Of a DNA stretch of 15,668 nucleotides, positions 13,877 to 15,668 are shown in pieces. Position 1 is the stretch's first letter, and every line of letters begins with the position of its first letter. Source of the stretch: Chloracidobacterium sp. UBA3360. Its GTDB lineage: Bacteria; Acidobacteriota; Blastocatellia; Pyrinomonadales; Pyrinomonadaceae. The stretch covers positions 1 to 15,668 of the forward strand of contig DEQS01000078.1 in assembly GCA_002360555.1 (NCBI GenBank), in the 5' to 3' direction. The position numbers were made by a program, and so were the translations under genes. The notes beneath the pieces are model-generated. The model was given only the letters and a program-made list of their open reading frames with translations, was not told where the DNA came from and searched no databases.

Positions 13877-14254
13877 ATGACAGTACAAGAAAAATATCAG
13901 TCACTTCTCGAACTTGCTAATTCAAACGGAACGGCTTACGAGCTTAGCGAAGGTGCCGATGGAGCACTCGTGCTAAACGGTACAGCTCCGAGTTCGGAAG
14001 CGAAACAAGCACTGTGGGATGAGTACGAACGCTTGGACCCTGATTTCAAGAGTAACGACCTTATCCTTAACATTGGCCTCGGCGACGCAGCCGGTGGTGG
14101 TGGCAGCACCTACACCGTCGAGTCGGGCGATAACCTGAGCAAGATCGCGGCCGGTTACGGCATCCAGTGGAAAGCCATCTGGGACGCTAACCGCGACATC
14201 CTGCATCACCCTGACAAGATCTATCCAGGGCAGGAACTCAAGATCCCTGTCTAA
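13877..14254 (+). CDS. BON-like/LysM protein resembling potassium-binding protein Kbp (YgaU)
   Basis: The product has 125 residues with no signal peptide, so it is predicted to be cytoplasmic. The N-terminal half (about 1-68) has the alpha-beta pattern of a degenerate BON domain (YELSEGADGALVLNGTAPSS). After the glycine linker GDAAGGGGS comes a LysM domain (78-124: YTVESGDNLSKIA to YPGQELKIPV). The same order of domains occurs in E. coli Kbp/YgaU (149 residues), a cytoplasmic potassium sensor, so a similar ion-binding role is a reasonable inference, not proven by residues seen here. The start is set by GAGGAGGA at 13861-13868. It is the second gene of a pair with the BON lipoprotein. Repeat F follows the stop. 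Confidence 0.85.
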   Translation: MTVQEKYQSLLELANSNGTAYELSEGADGALVLNGTAPSSEAKQALWDEYERLDPDFKSNDLILNIGLGDAAGGGGSTYTVESGDNLSKIAAGYGIQWKAIWDANRDILHHPDKIYPGQELKIPV

Positions 14255-14270
14255 ACAGATCGGTTTTTAC

Positions 14271-14344
14271 AACCGCTAAACACGCGAAAAGGCGCTAATA
14301 AGAAAGCAATTTCTGATTAGCGTCTTTTCGCATCTTTCGCGGTT
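14271..14344. repeat. Palindromic repeat F: long hairpin with GCAA tetraloop, possible terminator
   Basis: A 16-base stem pairs 14284-14299 with 14316-14331 (one G-T pair). It is followed by a single mismatch and a 5-base stem (AGAAA/TTTCT) closed by GCAA at 14306-14309. Outside, after a 7-base internal loop, AACCGC (14271-14276) pairs with GCGGTT (14339-14344). It lies 16 bases after the BON/LysM stop and 47 bases before nadB. There is no T-tract after the stem, so it is not a classical terminator, although it may block read-through or protect the transcript end. Confidence 0.75.
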
Positions 14345-14378
14345 AATATCTTAATTCGATACTTTACTGCTAATTTGC

Positions 14379-14384
14379 TACATT
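14379..14384 (+). promoter_or_regulatory. TACATT -10-like hexamer of nadB, seven bases before the ATG
   Basis: The sequence reads TACATT, TCAGTTA, ATG. The spacing is one base longer than at the other five sites. No Shine-Dalgarno sequence is visible. A leaderless nadB transcript is inferred but less sure than for the others. Confidence 0.35.
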
Positions 14385-14391
14385 TCAGTTA

Positions 14392-15668
14392 ATGTCTTTG
14401 GAAACGGATTTTATCGTTATCGGCAGCGGCGTTGCGGGGCTGCGGGCGAGCATTGAGCTTGCCACAAGCGGTGGACGAGTTGCCGTTTTGACCAAAGATA
14501 AGGCCAGCGAATCTAACACCGAATATGCCCAGGGCGGCGTCGCGGTCGTGCTGTCTGACGATGATAATCCTGAACTGCACGAGGGCGACACGCTTGTCGC
14601 GGGTGCCGGTCTTTGCGATGAACAAGCCGTCGAGACGCTCGTTACCGAGGGCACCAAGTACATAAAACAACTGATCGAATGGGGCGGTGAATTTGACCGC
14701 GAGGGCGGCAAGCTTGTCTTTACCCAAGAGGCGGCACATTCGCGGCGGCGTATCATCCATGCCCACGGCGACTCGACCGGAGCCGAATTTGTCCGCTCCC
14801 TAATAGCTCGCGCCGGACAAGAAAAGACGATAAATCTGACCCCTTTTGCCAACACTGAGAGCCTTATTGTCCGGGACGGCCGCTGCGTCGGCGTGCGGTT
14901 TCTCGACCCCGTTTTGCGGCAGCCGCGTGAGATCTATGCCAGAGCCGTCGTGATGGCGACGGGCGGTGCCGGACAGCTTTATCAGCACACGACCAATCCA
15001 CCAGTCGCCACCGGTGACGGCATGGCGATGGCTTATTTTGCCGGGGCCGAGATGGCGGATATGGAGTTTATACAGTTTCACCCGACAGCGCTAAATCTTG
15101 AAAAAGCGCCGCGATTTTTGCTTTCCGAAGCTATGCGCGGCGAGGGCGGCATCCTCAAAAACAAATACGGCGAACGATTTATGCCGCGTTACGATGAGCG
15201 GGCCGAGCTCGCCCCGCGTGACATCGTCGCCCGTTCGATCGTCGCCGAAATGCGTCGAACCGGAACGCGTACCGTCTATCTCGACATGACCGCTCTCGAC
15301 GAAGATTTTCTCAAACACCGTTTCCCAAAGATCTACGAAACCTGCAAATTCTACGGCCTCGACATCGCCAAAGACATGCTGCCCGTCTCGCCTGCATCGC
15401 ATTATTGCATGGGCGGCATCCGAACAGATCTGTGGGGCCGCAGCACTCTGCCGGGACTATACGCAGCGGGCGAGGTCACATGCACGGGAGTCCACGGAGC
15501 GAATCGCCTCGCTTCGAATTCCCTGCTCGAAGGGCTTGTTTTTGGTGCAAGAGCGGGATCGGCGGCAGCGGCAGACAGTTCCGAGTTCATAGTTTCGAGT
15601 TCCGAGTTAAAAGCCGAAGAACTCAAAACTCGGAACTCGAAACTCGGAACCGAGCTTGCGACTGCTGT
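14392..15668 (+). CDS. nadB: L-aspartate oxidase (3' truncated by the window)
   Basis: The first 425 codons are present; family members have about 510-540. The enzyme oxidises L-aspartate to iminoaspartate with FAD, the first step of de novo NAD synthesis. Visible are the FAD-binding GSGVAG (11-16), the QGGVAV block (48-53), HSRRRIIHAHGDSTG (116-130), FIQFHPTAL (226-234), GEGGIL (250-255), APRDIVARS (274-282, R277 matching E. coli R290), HYCMGGI (337-343) and GANRLASNSLLEGLV (369-383, R372 matching R386). These hallmarks favour NadB over succinate dehydrogenase or fumarate reductase. After FGARAG the frame passes through palindromic repeat E (residues about 396-420), which forms an unusual linker before the C-terminal helical domain. 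No frameshift or stop results within the window. Confidence 0.93.
   Translation, partial: MSLETDFIVIGSGVAGLRASIELATSGGRVAVLTKDKASESNTEYAQGGVAVVLSDDDNPELHEGDTLVAGAGLCDEQAVETLVTEGTKYIKQLIEWGGEFDREGGKLVFTQEAAHSRRRIIHAHGDSTGAEFVRSLIARAGQEKTINLTPFANTESLIVRDGRCVGVRFLDPVLRQPREIYARAVVMATGGAGQLYQHTTNPPVATGDGMAMAYFAGAEMADMEFIQFHPTALNLEKAPRFLLSEAMRGEGGILKNKYGERFMPRYDERAELAPRDIVARSIVAEMRRTGTRTVYLDMTALDEDFLKHRFPKIYETCKFYGLDIAKDMLPVSPASHYCMGGIRTDLWGRSTLPGLYAAGEVTCTGVHGANRLASNSLLEGLVFGARAGSAAAADSSEFIVSSSELKAEELKTRNSKLGTELATA
15578..15650. repeat. Palindromic repeat E inside nadB
   Basis: A perfect 18-base stem pairs 15591-15608 with 15627-15644 around an 18-base loop. GTTCCG (15578-15583) also pairs with CGGAAC (15645-15650) across a 7-base bulge. 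The arms are built of the short unit GTTCCGA or GTTTCGA repeated about every 7 bases. It is translated in frame as a serine- and lysine-rich linker (SSEFIVSSSELK, then KTRNSKLGT). Similar palindromes are, from memory, dispersed in other genomes. Confidence 0.8.

Noticed and set aside
1..15668. tRNA, rRNA, CRISPR array, transposase or phage genes
   Set aside because: Looked for and not seen: no cloverleaf-like segment, no regularly spaced direct repeats, no transposase, integrase or structural phage protein on either strand.

Overview
The window looks like a chromosomal segment of a free-living, non-pathogenic bacterium of moderate GC content. The mix of a DUF4097-type secreted protein, a long Ycf48-like propeller, an RsbW/STAS pair and many dispersed palindromic repeats in and between housekeeping genes is what I would expect of Acidobacteriota, perhaps class Blastocatellia. 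That placement is an inference from style and was not tested. There is no phage, plasmid, transposase, CRISPR array, rRNA or tRNA that I can see, and no gap between genes exceeds about 175 bases.

Layout. (1) 2-1157, plus strand: the tail of an unidentified gene, then a secreted DUF4097-like protein. It ends one base short of a convergent 98-residue unknown gene (1159-1455, minus). (2) 1614-4629, plus: a translationally coupled trio of a Rad50/SbcC-like ATPase, a two-helix membrane protein and RNase HI, with overlapping stop and start codons. (3) 4646-6691, plus: a secreted protein with 14 Ycf48/Asp-box repeats, whose signal-peptide region is built partly from a palindromic repeat. (4) 6688-11303, minus: in transcription order an RsbW-like kinase, a STAS antagonist, a secreted protein with a TPR-like C-terminal region, era and prmA; era and prmA overlap by 4 bases. 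(5) 11388-13204, plus: aroA and aroK of the shikimate pathway. (6) 13377-14254, plus: a double-BON lipoprotein and a cytoplasmic BON/LysM protein similar in layout to the potassium-binding protein Kbp. (7) 14392 to the window end, plus: nadB, cut off by the window edge.

Two cross-cutting signals stand out. First, five genes (the 98-residue unknown, the TPR-like protein, era, the RsbW-like gene and aroA) have a TANNNT hexamer exactly six bases before the ATG and no Shine-Dalgarno sequence, and nadB has one at seven bases. This is the geometry of leaderless transcripts. The BON, BON/LysM and STAS genes instead carry strong purine-rich ribosome binding sites. Second, the window holds at least six different imperfect palindromes (A 1484-1548, B 4640-4729, C 8445-8533, G 10403-10450, F 14271-14344, E 15578-15650). 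Most have arms containing a short unit repeated about every 7-17 bases. Three of them enter reading frames: the N-terminus of the Ycf48-like protein, the N-terminus of Era, and the interdomain linker of NadB.

Most genes are housekeeping (ribosome assembly and modification, aromatic amino acid and NAD biosynthesis). The best candidate for an undescribed functional unit is the Rad50-like/membrane/RNase HI operon with its non-canonical C-x6-C apex. The most surprising sequence-level signal is the repeated entry of palindromic repeats into essential genes.
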